64,000 nucleotides of DNA from Pseudomonas syringae CC1557 (GTDB lineage: Bacteria > Pseudomonadota > Gammaproteobacteria > Pseudomonadales > Pseudomonadaceae). Positions within the stretch are counted from its first letter, which is position 1; each line of letters begins with the position of its first letter. Where the stretch lies: contig NZ_CP007014.1 in NCBI RefSeq assembly GCF_000452705.1, positions 3,038,001 to 3,102,000 of the forward strand, given 5' to 3'. The translations under genes and the position numbers were made by a program. The notes beneath the pieces were generated by a model, which did not search any database, was not told where the DNA came from, and saw only the letters and a list, made by a program, of their open reading frames with translations. Positions 1 to 12,314 of this stretch are shown one piece after another.

Positions 1-1084
1 GATCTGCGTTTCGGTTTCACCTATTGGGGCTTCGTAGCCACGGCTGATCAGTGAGTCAATTTCCGGCGCTGGCAGCGCCTTGCGGTCGAGTTTTCCGTTC
101 GGAGTCAGCGGCATTGCGTCGAGACGCACGTAGGCCACAGGGATCATGTAGGCCGGGAGTTGTTCCTGCAGCCAGCCGCGCAAGCTGTCAATGCTCGGTT
201 CCATTTGCGCGGACTGGACGCTGTAATAAGCCACCAGGCGTTTGTCGCCCGGCACATCTTCGCGAGCGGTCACTACGGCTTCGTGGACGGCCGGGTGTTT
301 GGCCAGACGTGCATCGATCTCACCGAGCTCGATACGGAAACCACGGATTTTCACCTGATCGTCGTTACGGCCCAGGTATTCGATATTGCCGTCTGGCAGA
401 TAGCGCCCCAGGTCGCCGGTACGGTACATGCGTGCTGCTGGGTTTTGGCTGAACGGATCCTTCAGGAAGCGCTCGGCAGTGAGGTCGTCACGGTTCAGGT
501 AGCCACGGGCAACACCGGCACCGCCAATGTAGATTTCACCCGCAACACCCAGTGGGACAGGCTGCTGTTGCTCATCCAGCAGATAAAACTGTGTGTTGCC
601 GACCGGTTTGCCGATGTGAGCTGCAAAACCCTCTTCGCGATCCATCGCTACCCAGCTTGAGTAGGTAGTGGTTTCCGAGGGGCCATAGAGGTTGCATAGG
701 CGCTGCACGCCGGTTTTCTCGAACAGTGATTCAACCAGGCTGCGCTTGAGCGCTTCACCGGCCACGTTCACGGTATGCACCGATTCCGGCAGGCCGTTGA
801 CGTCCAGCAACGCTTTAAGCGCCGACGGTACGGTGTTGATCAGGCCGATATCGTGCTCGCCGTGTTGCAGTTCCAGCACGTTCCTGACCACTTCGATGCT
901 GCCGCCCGATGTCAGTGGCGCAAAGCATTCGTAGACCGCGAGGTCGAAGTTCAGCGAAGTGGAGAACAGCGTTTTTTCCAGTGCCGAGCTATCTGTGCCG
1001 GCGTCGAAGGCCTTAAGCGCCCACGTCAGAAAGTTAACGGTGTTGCGGTGTTCGATCATTACGCCTTTCGGCAGACCAGTGGAG
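1..1084 (-). CDS. NRPS adenylation domain of module 9 (segment, gene continues past left edge)
   Basis: This is the rest of the adenylation domain begun in the segment at 1086-3244, reached by correcting one extra base at 1084/1085. The frame is open to the window edge and ends in the linker before the carrier domain (LISRGYEAPIGETETQI). The substrate-binding motif FDLAVYECF, the INTVPSALKAL stretch, VNVAGEAL and NLYGPSETTTY give a specificity code D-L-Y-N-N-A-L-T-Y, which I read as alanine by resemblance to the known DLFNNALTY alanine code. It is almost the same sequence as the A domains of modules 4, 5 and 8 of the upstream synthetase, so these arose by module duplication or gene conversion. 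It should activate the ninth residue of the long lipopeptide. No stop is visible; the carrier domain and later modules lie outside the window. Confidence 0.8.
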
Positions 1085-1085
1085 G

Positions 1086-3244
1086 CCCGAGGTATAGATG
1101 AGGTAAGCCAGATGCGCAGAAGTCAGCCCCGGAACCTGTGGATTCTGGACGGATTCGTCCTGCCAATCGCTTAGATCAAGATTGATCACAGGCACCGAAA
1201 CATCGGCCAGCAAACGCTGGGTATCGGTTTGAGCCAGCACCGCTGCCGGAGCGCTGTCCTGCAGCATATAAGCAATACGTTCGGCCGGATACGCCGGATC
1301 GAGCGGCACGTAACAGCCGCCCGCCTTGAGGATCGCCAGCAGACCGACGACCATCTCGGCGCCGCGTTCAACGCAGATCCCGACCCGCGAATCCGGCTGA
1401 ACGCCCTGCTTGCGCAAGGCATGCGCCAGGCGGTTGGCCTGCTCGTTAAGCTCGCGATAGGTCACACGCTGTTCGCCGTGAATCACCGCCAGCGCTTGCG
1501 GGGTGCGCTCGACCTGCGCTTCAAACAGGCCATGGATGGTCTGCTGCTGCGGATAATCCAGCGAGGTGTGATTGAAATCCACCAGCAACTGCTCACGCTC
1601 GTCGGCCGGCAGGATAGGCAAGCTGTTCAACGGCGCCTGCGGCGTCTGCTCCAGTGCATGCACCAGGCTTTCCAGCGCCGTCTGCATATACCCGCAAACC
1701 CGCTGGGCACCGATACCGGCGACAGCCTGAATATTAAGGCTGAATCCTTCGCCAAGATCGTCGAGGGATAAAATCAACGGGTAGTTGGTGCGTTCTTCGC
1801 CACCCCTCACCTCGATCCCTTCCCAGCGTTGATCGGCCTTATCGGTCACTTCCTGATCGGTCGTCGCTCCGGCTGAACTGTGGCGGTAGTTGAGCAGTGC
1901 GCTGAACAGTGGCGTCGGTGCGGCTACACCGCTGCAACGCTGGGCCAACGCCAGCGAGGCGTGCTCGTGGCCGAGCAACGCTGTCAAACGCGCATGGGTC
2001 GCCTTGACTCCGGCGCATACATCCTGCTCACCCACGTCCACCCGTAACGGCAACGTATTGATAAACATCCCCAAGGCCCGGCGAACACCCTCGCCACCGC
2101 GCATGCGACCCAGCAGCACAGTGCCGAACACCACATCGTCACGCCCGCATAGACGTCCTAGCACCCGTGCCCAGGCGAGGTGATGCAGACTCGCCGCACT
2201 CACTCCCTGCAATCGCGCCTGAGCACGCAAGCGCTGGCTCAGTTCGGCAGGCAGGGGCTGATGCGCCTCTTCGATGCCATGGCCGTCACCGCGCACATCG
2301 TGCAGGCCGAACGGCAACGTGGGTTCATCGATGTCGCCGAGCATCTCGCGGAAAAACCCTTCGTGCTGCTTGTTCGTGACGCCGAGCCGGGCCTGGGCCA
2401 CGTAGTTGCGATACGGCACCGGCTCGCCCAGGGTGTGGGCCTGACCGTACAGATACGCATGGATTTCATGATGGACCTGGTCAAGCGCCGCATGGTCGAT
2501 GGCGATGTGGTGAAACAGCAGTATCGCCACCCAGCACTGGTTGACCAAATCGTGGGTGAAGGCCAGCCGTAGCAAGGGTGCCTGGCTGATATCGAGGCGA
2601 TAATGCCTTGGATCAAAGCGTTGTTGTAATTGCTCGCTGGCGGGGCCGGCGGCAGGGTCAATGGTGATTTCGCTGAGCACCAGATCAGCCTTGCGCCACA
2701 CGACTTGCACTGGCTCGTCCAGGCCTTCCCAGACCACGCTGGTGCGCAATATGTCGTGGCGATTGATGACCTGCTGCAAGGCCGTGGCGAACTCGTCTAA
2801 ACGTTCCCGGCTGGCAATCGTGAACTGTGCCTGCAGTACGTAAGGATCGCCCTGCTCAGCGGCGATATGGTGATAAAGAATACCTTCCTGCAACGGCGCC
2901 AGCGGGTAGATGTCCTGCACATTGGGCGCGCCGCCAGGGACGCGGGCGACGATGGTTTCGATGGCCGCCTGGTTGAGCTCGATCAACGGCAGCATGTCCG
3001 GGGTAATGCGCTCGCAGCCCGGCACAATCGCCTGGGCAGGAACGTCCACTTCATCGGCCTTGCCGCTGTAATATTCGCCGGCATTGATCAGCTCGATCAA
3101 CGCGGCCTTGTTCTCGCGCAACATCGCCAGCACGGCTGGTTCCGTGAGGGACTGTCGTTTGCCGCTGACGACCAGTTGGTCGCCCTTTACGGCAAGCTGC
3201 ACATCTTTCTCTTCCAGTAATGCCAACAGCTCGATCATGCTCAC
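1086..3244 (-). CDS. NRPS, second peptin synthetase: docking domain, dual C/E domain, start of A domain (segment)
   Basis: The gene starts with GTG at 3244, overlapping the stop of the preceding synthetase (GTGA), so the two are translationally coupled. Residues 1-55 (SMIELLALLEEKDVQLAVKG...) form a TubC-type N-terminal docking domain, a short helical/beta unit that pairs with the C terminus of a partner synthetase. A condensation domain follows, at about residues 75-500, with N-terminal motif HHIAAEQGD; this fits HH[I/L]xxxxGD, the signature of dual condensation/epimerisation domains, so the eighth residue should become D. The active site HHIAIDH keeps HHxxxD. An adenylation domain starts near residue 540. 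The frame fails in its A3 loop (YTSG then out-of-frame residues): GGAGCCC in sister modules is GGAGGCCC here, one extra G. The rest continues in the 1-1084 segment. Confidence 0.85.
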
Positions 3245-5744
3245 AGAACAATCTCCATTCTTTCCGTTGTAGCTGCGTATTCCGAGAGTGTGGGGTGTTT
3301 GAACAGCGACTTGACTTCGGCTTCCAAACCTTCCTGGCGCATGCGTTCCATCAGGCTGACAGCGAGCAGAGAGTGCCCGCCCAGCTCGAAAAAGTGGTCA
3401 TGCCTTCCAACCTGCGTGACGCCCAGCAAGTCTTGCCAGATCTCGGCGATCAGTATTTCCCTCTCGCCTTGCGGGGCTTCATAGCCACGGCTGATCAATG
3501 CGCCCTCGCCCGGCGCAGGTAACGCCTTGCGGTCGAGTTTGCCGTTGGGCGTGAGAGGCAATGCGTCGAGACGCACGTAAGCCACCGGGACCATGTAGGC
3601 CGGCAACTGCCCCATTAGCCAGCCGCGCAAGCTGTCGATGACCGGCTCCGTTTGCGCGGACTGAACGGTGTAATAGGCCACCAGGCGTGTGTCGCCCGGC
3701 ACATCCTCGCGAGCTGTCACTACGGCTTCGTGGACGGCCGGGTGTTTGGCCAGACACGCGTCGATCTCGCCCAGCTCGATACGGAAACCACGAATCTTCA
3801 CCTGATCGTCGTTACGGCCCAGGTATTCGATATTGCCGTCCGGCAGGTAGCGACCGAGATCGCCGGTCCGGTACATGCGTGCCGCTGGCTGCGGGCTGAA
3901 TGGATCCGCGAGGAAGCGTTCGGCAGTCAGATCGTCACGGTTCAGGTAGCCACGGGCCACGCCTGCACCGCCAATGTAGATCTCACCCGCTACACCCAGT
4001 GGAACGGGTTGCTGCTGTTGGTCCAGCAAGTAAAACTGTGTATTGCCAACTGGCTTGCCAATGTGTGCAGCGAAGCCATCTTCTCGATCCATCGCCACCC
4101 AGCTTGAGTAGGTGGTGGTTTCCGACGGGCCATAGAGATTGCACAGACGCTGGACGCTGGTCTTCTCGAACAGATTTTCGACCAGACTGCGCTTGAGCGC
4201 TTCACCGGCGACATTGACGGTATGGACCGACTCTGGGAGCGCATTAATTTCCAGCAGCGCCTTCAGCGCCGACGGCACGGTGTTGATCAGGCCGATATCG
4301 TGTTCGCCGTGTTGCAGTTCCAGCACGTTCCTGACGACTTCGATGCTGCCGCCGGACGTCAGCGGCGCGAAGCACTCATAGACCGCGAGGTCGAAGTTCA
4401 GCGAGGTGGAGAACAGCGTCTTATTCAGTGCAGAGCCGTCGAAAGCCGTGTGAGCCCAGTTCAGGAAGTTCACAGTGTTGCGGTGTTCGATCATCACGCC
4501 TTTCGGCAAGCCGGTAGAGCCCGAGGTGTAGATCAGGTAAGCCAAATGCGCCGAGGTCAGCCCCGCTACCTGTGGATTCTGCACGGATTCGTCTTGCCAG
4601 TTGCTCTGATCAAGATTGATCATCGGTACCGAAACGTCGGTCAGTAACGCTTCTGTCGCCGACTGTGCCAACACGGCGGCAGGCATGCTGTCCTGCAGCA
4701 TATAAGCAATACGCTCTGCCGGATAAGCCGGGTCCAGTGGCACGTAACCACCGCCCGCCTTGAGGATCGCCAGCAAACCGACGACCATTTCCGCGCCACG
4801 TTCTACACAAATCCCGACCCGCGAATCCGGCTGAACGCCCTGCTTGCGCAAGGCATGCGCCAGGCGGTTGGCCTGTTCGTTGAGCTCCTGATAGGTCAGG
4901 CGCTGCTCGCCATGCACCACTGCCAGCGCCTGCGGCGTGCGCTCGACCTGCGCTTCGAACAAGCCGTGAATGGTCTGTTCGTGTGGATAATCCAGCGCGG
5001 TGTCGTTGAACTGCACCAGTAACTGCTCGCGCTCGGCAGCAGGCAGAATCGGCAGGCTCCCGAGGGCAGTGTCCGGTGAATGTTCCAACGCACTAAGCAG
5101 ATTTTCCAGAGCGGTCTGCATATAGCTGCAGACTCGCCCGGCACCGACCTTGTCGGTCACCAGCACTGACAGTCTGAAACCGTCGCCTTGATCATCGACG
5201 TTCAAGGTCAATGCGTAGTTGGTGCGTCCCTCTCCACTCTGTACGTCGATACCGCGCCAGGCCTCGATCGACTCTTTGGTAGGTTCTGCCACGCTGCTGT
5301 GGCGGTAGTTGAGCAGCGCGCTGAACAGTGGCAACGGCGCCGCCACGCCGCTGCAACGCTGCGCCAGCACCAACGGCGCGTGTTCATGGTCGAGCAATGC
5401 GGTGAGTCGAGCATGGGTAGCTCGTACACCGGCCCGCGCACCCTGCCCGGCCAGATCAACGCGCAGCGGCAAGGTATTGATGAACATGCCCAACGCCCGT
5501 TCGGCACCTTCGCCACTCTGCATGCGGCCCATCAATACAGTGCCGAATACCACAGTGTGCCTGCCCGACACCTGACTCAATACCTGAGCCCACGCCAGGT
5601 GCATCAGACTGGCGGCGCTTACCCCCAACTGCCGAGCCTGGGCGCGCAGGCGCCTGTTCAACTGCCGGTCCAGTATCAGGCTGCTGTCTTCAACGTCGCG
5701 GCCATTCCCGTGCACATCCAGCAGGCCGAACGGCAGCGTCGCGG
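3241..5744 (-). CDS. NRPS module 8: end of C domain, A (Ala-like), carrier domain (3' segment of first peptin synthetase)
   Basis: This is the 3' end of the eight-module synthetase that starts at 28899. It holds the second half of the condensation domain (about 5742-5030), a full adenylation domain (about 4990-3490) and a carrier domain with the phosphopantetheine site in [10 protein letters not shown] (about 3370). The A domain reads FDLAVYECF / INTVPSALKAL / VNVAGEAL / NLYGPSETTTY, code D-L-Y-N-N-A-L-T-Y, alanine-like. There is no thioesterase: the protein ends shortly after the carrier domain (...TTERMEIVL, stop at 3241), so the chain must pass to the next synthetase, which starts at 3244 with a docking domain. 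The in-frame link to the segment above is lost at about 5744, where 26 bases present in sister modules are missing. Confidence 0.85.
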
Positions 5745-8700
5745 AAAAATGCTTCGTGGGCCTCGCGGCTTATGCCCAGACGAGCCTGGGCCACATAGTT
5801 GCGATACGGAACGGCGACTTCGAGTTGGTCAGTCTGTCCCAGCAGGTGCGCCTGCATGTCGTGCAGCACAATTTCCATCGCTGTATGGTCGAGGACCATG
5901 TGATGGAACAGCAGGATTGCCGCACAACGCTGGTTGGCCGGGTCTTCGGCGAAGACCAGCCGCAAAAGTGGTGCCTGGCTCAGGTCCAGCCGCGTATGGC
6001 GAGGGTCGAAGCGCTGTTGCAGTTGCTCCATGATTGGCCCCTCGAGCGGGTTGAGTTCGACCTGCTCAACAGACAGCCGAGCCTGACGGCAGACCACCTG
6101 CATTGGCGTTTCCAAGCCTTGCCAAAGCACTGCAGTTCGCAGGATGTCGTGGCGATCAATCACACTTTGCAAGGCACCGACAAAGGCGTTCAAGCGCGTG
6201 CGGTCAGCAGTCTCGAATACTGTTTGCAGGGCGTATGGGTCGCCTTGTTCGGCAGCCAGATGGTGGTAAAGAATCCCTTCCTGCAGTGGCGCCAGCGGGT
6301 AGATATCCTGCACATTCGCCACGCCGCCGGGCACGCTGGCGACAATGAGGTCGATGGCGGCCTGATCGAGATCGGCCAGCGGCAGCAGCTCCGGCGTGAT
6401 GCGCGTGCAGTCGTCCGGGATGGCATTTTCCGGGACTGTTATTTCATTTACGCCACCCACCGAAGCCGCCAGCGCGGCCAGCGTCGGCTGGGTGAACAGG
6501 GTGCGAATATCGGCATCGAGCCCCTGGCGGCGCATTTGCGCGATCAGGTTGACGGCCAGCAGCGAGTGCCCGCCGAGCTCGAAGAAGTGGTCATGACGCC
6601 CCACCCGCTCGACGTGCAGCAGTGAACTCCATATCTCGGCCACGGCCGTTTCCACCGGTCCCTGAGGTGCTTCGTATTCACGATCCGGAAGCGCTTCGCG
6701 ATCCGGCATTGGCAAGGCCTTGCGGTCGACCTTGCCATTGGCCGTCAGCGGCCAGGCGTCCAGACGCACGAAGGCGCTGGGTACCATGTAGCCCGGCAGC
6801 ACCGCCAGCAAGGCAGTGCGCAGTTGGGACACCGGCGTCGACAGCGAACCGTCGCGCTCGATGAAATACGCCGCCAGCCTTGACTGGCCCGGTTCGTCCT
6901 CTCGTGCCAGTACCAGCGCTTCTTCGATACCCGGCAATCGGCTTAGCTGCGCTTCGATCTCGCCCAGTTCGATGCGTAAGCCGCGGATTTTCACCTGATC
7001 ATCGTTACGGCCCAGGTAGTCGAGAGTGCCATCGGCGTTCCAGCGTGCCAGGTCGCCGGTGCGGTACATCCTTGCGTTGGAGTGGAACGGATCACGCAAA
7101 AAGCGCTCGGCGGTCATCTCCGGCCTGTTCAGATAGCCTCTCGCCACGCCGTCTCCGGCGACGTACAGCTCGCCCGCCACACCCAGCGGCACCAGTTGCT
7201 GATGCTCGTCGAGCAGGTACACACGGGTGTTGGCAATCGGTTGGCCGATGTCGAGGCTGCCGTCGGGTAGCAAACGCCCGGAGGTGGCAACCACCGTGGC
7301 CTCGGTCGGGCCGTAGTTGTTGATGACGGTGAAGCCCGGATCACGCTGGAACTGGCGCAGACGATCACCGCCAATCAATAGCGTACGCAAGGTGGGATGA
7401 GACAGGTCGCGGCTGAAGGCATATTCGGCGACCGGCGTCGGCAGGAAGGCGACTTCCAGCGGCTGGGCGATCCACCAATCAAGCAGCGCATCGATGTGCT
7501 CATTGCTCACCTCCGCAGGCGGCAGGTGCAAGGTCGCCCCGGCACACAGCGCCGGCCAGACTTCCCAGGCCATGGCGTCGAAGCCGAAGCCCGCGACGCT
7601 GGCAGTGTGGCCGCCAGCCTGCAGATCGAATGTTCGGCAATGCCAGTCGATCAGGTTGCCGAGGGTGCGGTGCTCGACCATCACGCCCTTTGGCTGGCCT
7701 GTGGAGCCGGAGGTGTAGATCACGTACGCCAGATGCGTGGCGTTGAGCACGGCCACCTGCGGATTTTCCAGGCGTTGCGGCCATTCAGGCCGGTCGAAGG
7801 CGATGACTGGCACAGCCGTTTCGGGCACACGGGTGATCAGAGCTTGCTGGGTCAGCAGCACTTTGGGTGCGCTGTCGGCCAGCAGATAGGCAATGCGTTC
7901 GTCAGGGTGCGACGGATCGACCGGGACGTAACCTGCGCCGGCCTTGAGCACGGCGAGCATGGCCACCAGCGTGTCCAGCCCGCGACGGGCCATGACCGCC
8001 ACGCGATCATCAACACCGACGCCGAGACTGATCAGGTGATGGGCCAGTGCGTTGGCGCGTTGGTTCATCTCGCCGTAGTGCAGGCGATGCTCGCCCACCT
8101 GGGCCGCCACACTTTCAGGTGCGCTGGCTGCCCGGGCCTCGATCATGGCGTGCACGGTCTGCTCGTCATTTACCTGCGCCAGCGTCGTCGTGTTAAGCGT
8201 TTCCAGCAGGTAACGGCGTTCCTCTTCGCCGACCAGCGTGATGCGATCAAGAGGCGTCTGCTCATCAGTCGCCAGGGTTTCGAGGATCTGCAGGAAATAG
8301 CCGAGATACCGTTGCACTGTGGTTTCGTCGAACAGCGCTGTGGCGTAGTCCAGCGTACCCACCAGCGTCTCGCCCTGCTCGCTCAGGTTCAGCGAAAGGT
8401 CGAATTTGGACACCTGATTGACCTGCTCGACCGGCTCCACTCGCAGGTCGCCAAGCGAGTCGGCGGCGTGTTGGCCCGGCATCCAGTTCAGTGTGGTCTG
8501 GAACAAAGGGGGATGGGCCAGGCTGCGGGTCGGGCGAACGACTTCTACAACCTGCTCGAATGGCAGGTCCTGATGCTCCTGCGCGTCCAGTACGCGGGCC
8601 TTGACCCGCGCCAGCAGCGCCTCGCCGCTTGGACTGCCCGAGGTGTCGATGCGCACCGCAAGGGTATTGACGAACAGGCCGATCAAATCTTCCAGATCGG

Positions 8701-10917
8701 TACGGCCTCGACCTGCCACCGGGCTGCCAATCACCACTTCGGCCTGACCCGAAAGACGCGTGAGTGTCGTTGCCCAGGCGGCCATCAGCGCCATGTACAG
8801 CGTGACGCCCTGACGTTGTGCCAGTTGGCGCAGATCTGCCGCCAGGCTTGCGTTCAACTGCACTGCAAGGCTGGCACCGGCGAAGTCCTGCTGCGCCGGC
8901 CGTGGCCGGTCAGTCGGCAAGGTGAGCAGCGTCGGTGCGCCCTCCAGCGCCTGACCCCAGTAGGCCGCCTGCTGTTGCAGGCGTTCGCCGGACAGCCAGC
9001 GACGTTGCCATACCGCGTAATCGGCGTACTGGATCGCCAGAGGCGGCAGTGGATCGGGCAGTCCCTGGCAGAACGCCGGGTACAGCGCCAGCAGTTCCTG
9101 GCTCAGCACGCCCATCGACCAGCCATCGGCGACGATATGGTGCACAGTCATCAGCAGCACATGACGGTCGTCGGCCACTTGCAGCAAATGAGCGCGAATC
9201 AGCGGGCCGTTAGCCAGATCGAACGGTGCGACCGCTTCGACCCGAATACACTCTTTGAGGCGATGGGGCGCATGACGAATGTCTTCGACAGACAGTGTGG
9301 CGTCTGCGCAGGTGGGCACGAACAGCACGTGCGCAGCGCCTTCGCGGGTGACGAATCGGCTGCGCAAGGTTTCATGGCGTTCGACGATACGAGCGAGGGC
9401 CCGCGTCAGGGCGGTGACGTCGAGCGCACCCTCAAAGCTCAGTGCCATCGGAATGTTATAGGCTTCGTTACCGCCGTCCATCTGTGCCAGAAACCATAAC
9501 CTTTGCTGGGCGAACGACAATGGCATCTGATGATCACGCGTCACCGGCAGGATCGCCGTGAGTTCACTGCGGGCCACACCATTCAGCGCTGCAGCCACCG
9601 CTGCCAGTTCACCGAGGGCAAACAGCTCGCCCAGCGGCAACTCCACGCCCAGCTGCTGGCGCACTTGAGACACCATGCGCATGGCCAACAGGGAGTGCCC
9701 GCCCAGATCGAAGAAGTTGTCGTTACGGCCAACCCGCTCGACTTGCAGTACCTCGGCCCAGATCTCGGCCAGCGCCACTTCGACTTCGCCTTGCGGTGCT
9801 TCGTAACCGCGACTGATCAGCGATTGCGCATCGGGGACTGGCAGGGCCTTGCGGTCAAGCTTGCCGTTGGCAGTCAGCGGTAGCGCATCGAGTTGCACAT
9901 AAGCTACCGGCACCATGTAGTCCGGCAACGTGCCTTGCAGGTGGCTGCGCAAGTGTTCAATGTCGAGCACGGTTTCAGGCTGCTGCGCCGTGAAATAGGC
10001 CACCAGACGCTTGTCACCAGGCACATCCTGGCGGCACAGCACCACGGCTTCACGAACATCGGAATGTTCAGCCAGACGCGCTTCGATTTCACCCAGTTCA
10101 ACGCGCAAGCCGCGGATTTTCACCTGATCATCGTTGCGCCCCAGGTAATCGAGAGTGCCATCGGCGTTCCAGCGTGCCAGGTCACCAGTGCGGTACATTC
10201 GTGCGTCGGCATGGAACGGATCACGCAGGAAGCGCTCGGCGGTCATTTCCGGCCGATTCAGGTAACCCCTCGCCACGCCGTCTCCGGCGACGTACAGCTC
10301 GCCCGCCACACCCAGCGGCACCAGTTGCTGATGCTCGTCGAGCAGGTACACACGGGTGTTGGCAATCGGTGTGCCGATGTCGAGGCTGCCGTCGGGCAAC
10401 AAGCGCCCGGAGGTGGCGACCACCGTGGCCTCGGTCGGACCATAGTTGTTGATGACGGTGAAGCCCGGGGCGCGCTGGAACTGGCGCAGACGATCACCGC
10501 CAATCAATAGCGTACGCAAGGTGGGATGAGACAGGTCGCGGCTGAAGGCATATTCGGCGACCGGCGTCGGCAGGAAAGCCACCTGCAGCGGCTGGGCGAT
10601 CCACCAATCAAGCAGCGCATCGATTTGCTCATTGCTCACGTCCGCAGGCGGCAGGTGCAAGGTCGCCCCGGCACACAGTGCCGGCCAGATTTCCCAGGCC
10701 ATGGCGTCGAAGCCGAAGCCCGCGACGCTGGCGGTGTGGCTGCCAGCCTGCAGATCGAATGTTCGGCAATGCCAGTCGATCAGGTTGCCGAGGGTGCGGT
10801 GCTCGACCATCACGCCCTTGGGCTGACCCGTCGAGCCGGAGGTGTAGATCACGTAAGCCAGATGCGTGGCGTTGAGCCCGGCCACCTGCGGATTTTCCAG
10901 GCGTTGCGGCCATTCAG
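5745..10917 (-). CDS. NRPS modules 6 (A-T), 7 (C-A-T) and start of 8 (segment of first peptin synthetase)
   Basis: Domain order is the A domain of module 6 (to about 9820), carrier domain (GGHSLLAMRM, about 9690), condensation domain 7 (about 9560-8240), A domain 7 (about 8170-6690), carrier domain 7 (about 6580) and the first half of condensation domain 8. Both A domains carry FDAMAWE.W / VAFLPTPVAEY / LLIGGDRL / NNYGPTEATVV, code D-A-W-F-L-G-N-V-V, the established leucine code. Condensation domain 7 differs from all others in this synthetase: it starts [17 protein letters not shown] and has active site HHIVADGWS, the LCL type, so residue 6 should stay L. Condensation domain 8 has HHLAAEQGD, the dual C/E signature, so residue 7 should become D. 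The segment is cut off upstream by a one-base loss at about 10918 and downstream by a 26-base loss at about 5744. Confidence 0.85.
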
Positions 10918-10918
10918 G

Positions 10919-12313
10919 CGGTCAAAGGCGATGACCGGCACAGCCGTTTCCGGCACACGGCTGATCAGGGCCTGCTGGGTCAGCAGCACTTTGGGTGCGC
11001 TGTCGGCCAGCAGATAGGCAATGCGTTCGTCAGGGTGCGATGGATCGACCGGGACATAGCCTGCGCCGGCCTTGAGCACGGCGAGCATGGCCACCAGCGT
11101 GTCCAGCCCGCGACGGGCCATGACCGCCACACGATCATCGACACCGACGCCAAGGCTGATCAGGTGATGGGCCAGTGCGTTGGCGCGTTGGTTCATCTCG
11201 CCGTAGTGCAGGCAATGTTCGCCCACCTGGGCCGCTACACTTTCGGGCGCGCTGGCTGCCCGGGCCTCGATCATGGCGTGCACGGTCTGCTGTTGTGGGT
11301 AGTCCTGCGCGGTGTCGTTGAACGCCAACAGCAGTTGCTGCCGCTCGGTTTCCGGCACTACGGGCAGGTCGCATACGGCTGAATCCGGCGCGGATTCAAG
11401 GGCCTCGACCAGATGGATCAAGGCGGTCTGCATGTAATCGCAGATGCGCCGGGCATCGATGCCGGCCACAGCCTGTGCATTCAGGCTGAAAGCGTCGCCA
11501 AAGTCATCGACGCTCAAGCTCAATGGATAATTGGCACGTTCTTCACTGCTCAGAACATGAATACCGTGCCAGGCTTGAACCGCCGGCTCGGACACGCTGT
11601 CCACCGCACTGTGGCGGTAGTTGAGCAAGGCGCTGAAAAGCGGCGTCGGTGCGGCCACGCCGCTGCAACGCTGGGCCAGGGCGAGAGATGCATGTTCGTG
11701 ACCGAGTAACGCGGTCACGCGCTTATGGGTCGCCCTGACTTCGTCACGCACGCCCTGCCCACCTACCGAAACCCGCAGCGGCAATGTGTTGATGAACATA
11801 CCCAAGGCGCGCTCGGCACCCTCACCGGCCTGCATCCGGCCCATCAACACCGTACCAAACACCACGTCACGCTTGTTAGACACGGTGCCGAGCACTCGGC
11901 CCCAGGCCAGATGCACCAGGCTGGCGGCGCTCACACCCTGCTGCCGGGCCTGAGCCCGCAGGCGCAGATTCAGTTGAGGGTCCAGCGCCAGGCTGGCTTC
12001 CTTGACGTGACGACCATCGCCCTGCACATCCAGCAGACCGAACGGCAGCGTCGGCTCGTCGACATCGCCAAGCATGTCGCGGAAGAACACTTCATGATCG
12101 GCCTGGCTGACACCCAGGCGTGCCTGAACCACATAGTTGCGATACGGCACGGGCACCAACGCCGCCAAGGCTTCGGCCTCGCCGAGCAAGCCGCTCTGTA
12201 TTTCGTGCTTCACCACTTCCAGCGTAGTGTGGTCCAGGGCCATGTGGTGAAACAGCAACATCGCGCAAATCCGCTGGTTGAGCGGATCTTCGGCATAGGC
12301 CACGCGCATCAAA
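10919..12313 (-). CDS. NRPS module 6: C-terminal part of C domain and N-terminal part of A domain (segment)
   Basis: This segment carries the second part of condensation domain 6, including the active site FHHMALDH (HHxxxD kept), then the first core motifs of adenylation domain 6. The frame enters at about 12313, where AAAGGGTGCC has one G more than the frame needs. It leaves at about 10918, where CATTCAGGCGG has one G fewer than the same site of module 3 (CATTCAGGGCGG at about 20580). Both faults are single bases in G runs. With both corrected, the chain runs without a break from the segment above to the leucine A domain below. It has no independent start and is not a separate gene. Confidence 0.8.
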
Positions 12314-12314
12314 G

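Noticed and set aside
7397..9499. Long open frame of 700 codons on the plus strand
   Set aside because: It lies opposite a well-supported condensation/adenylation region; it arises from GC-rich codon bias in the real gene and its product has no recognisable domain.
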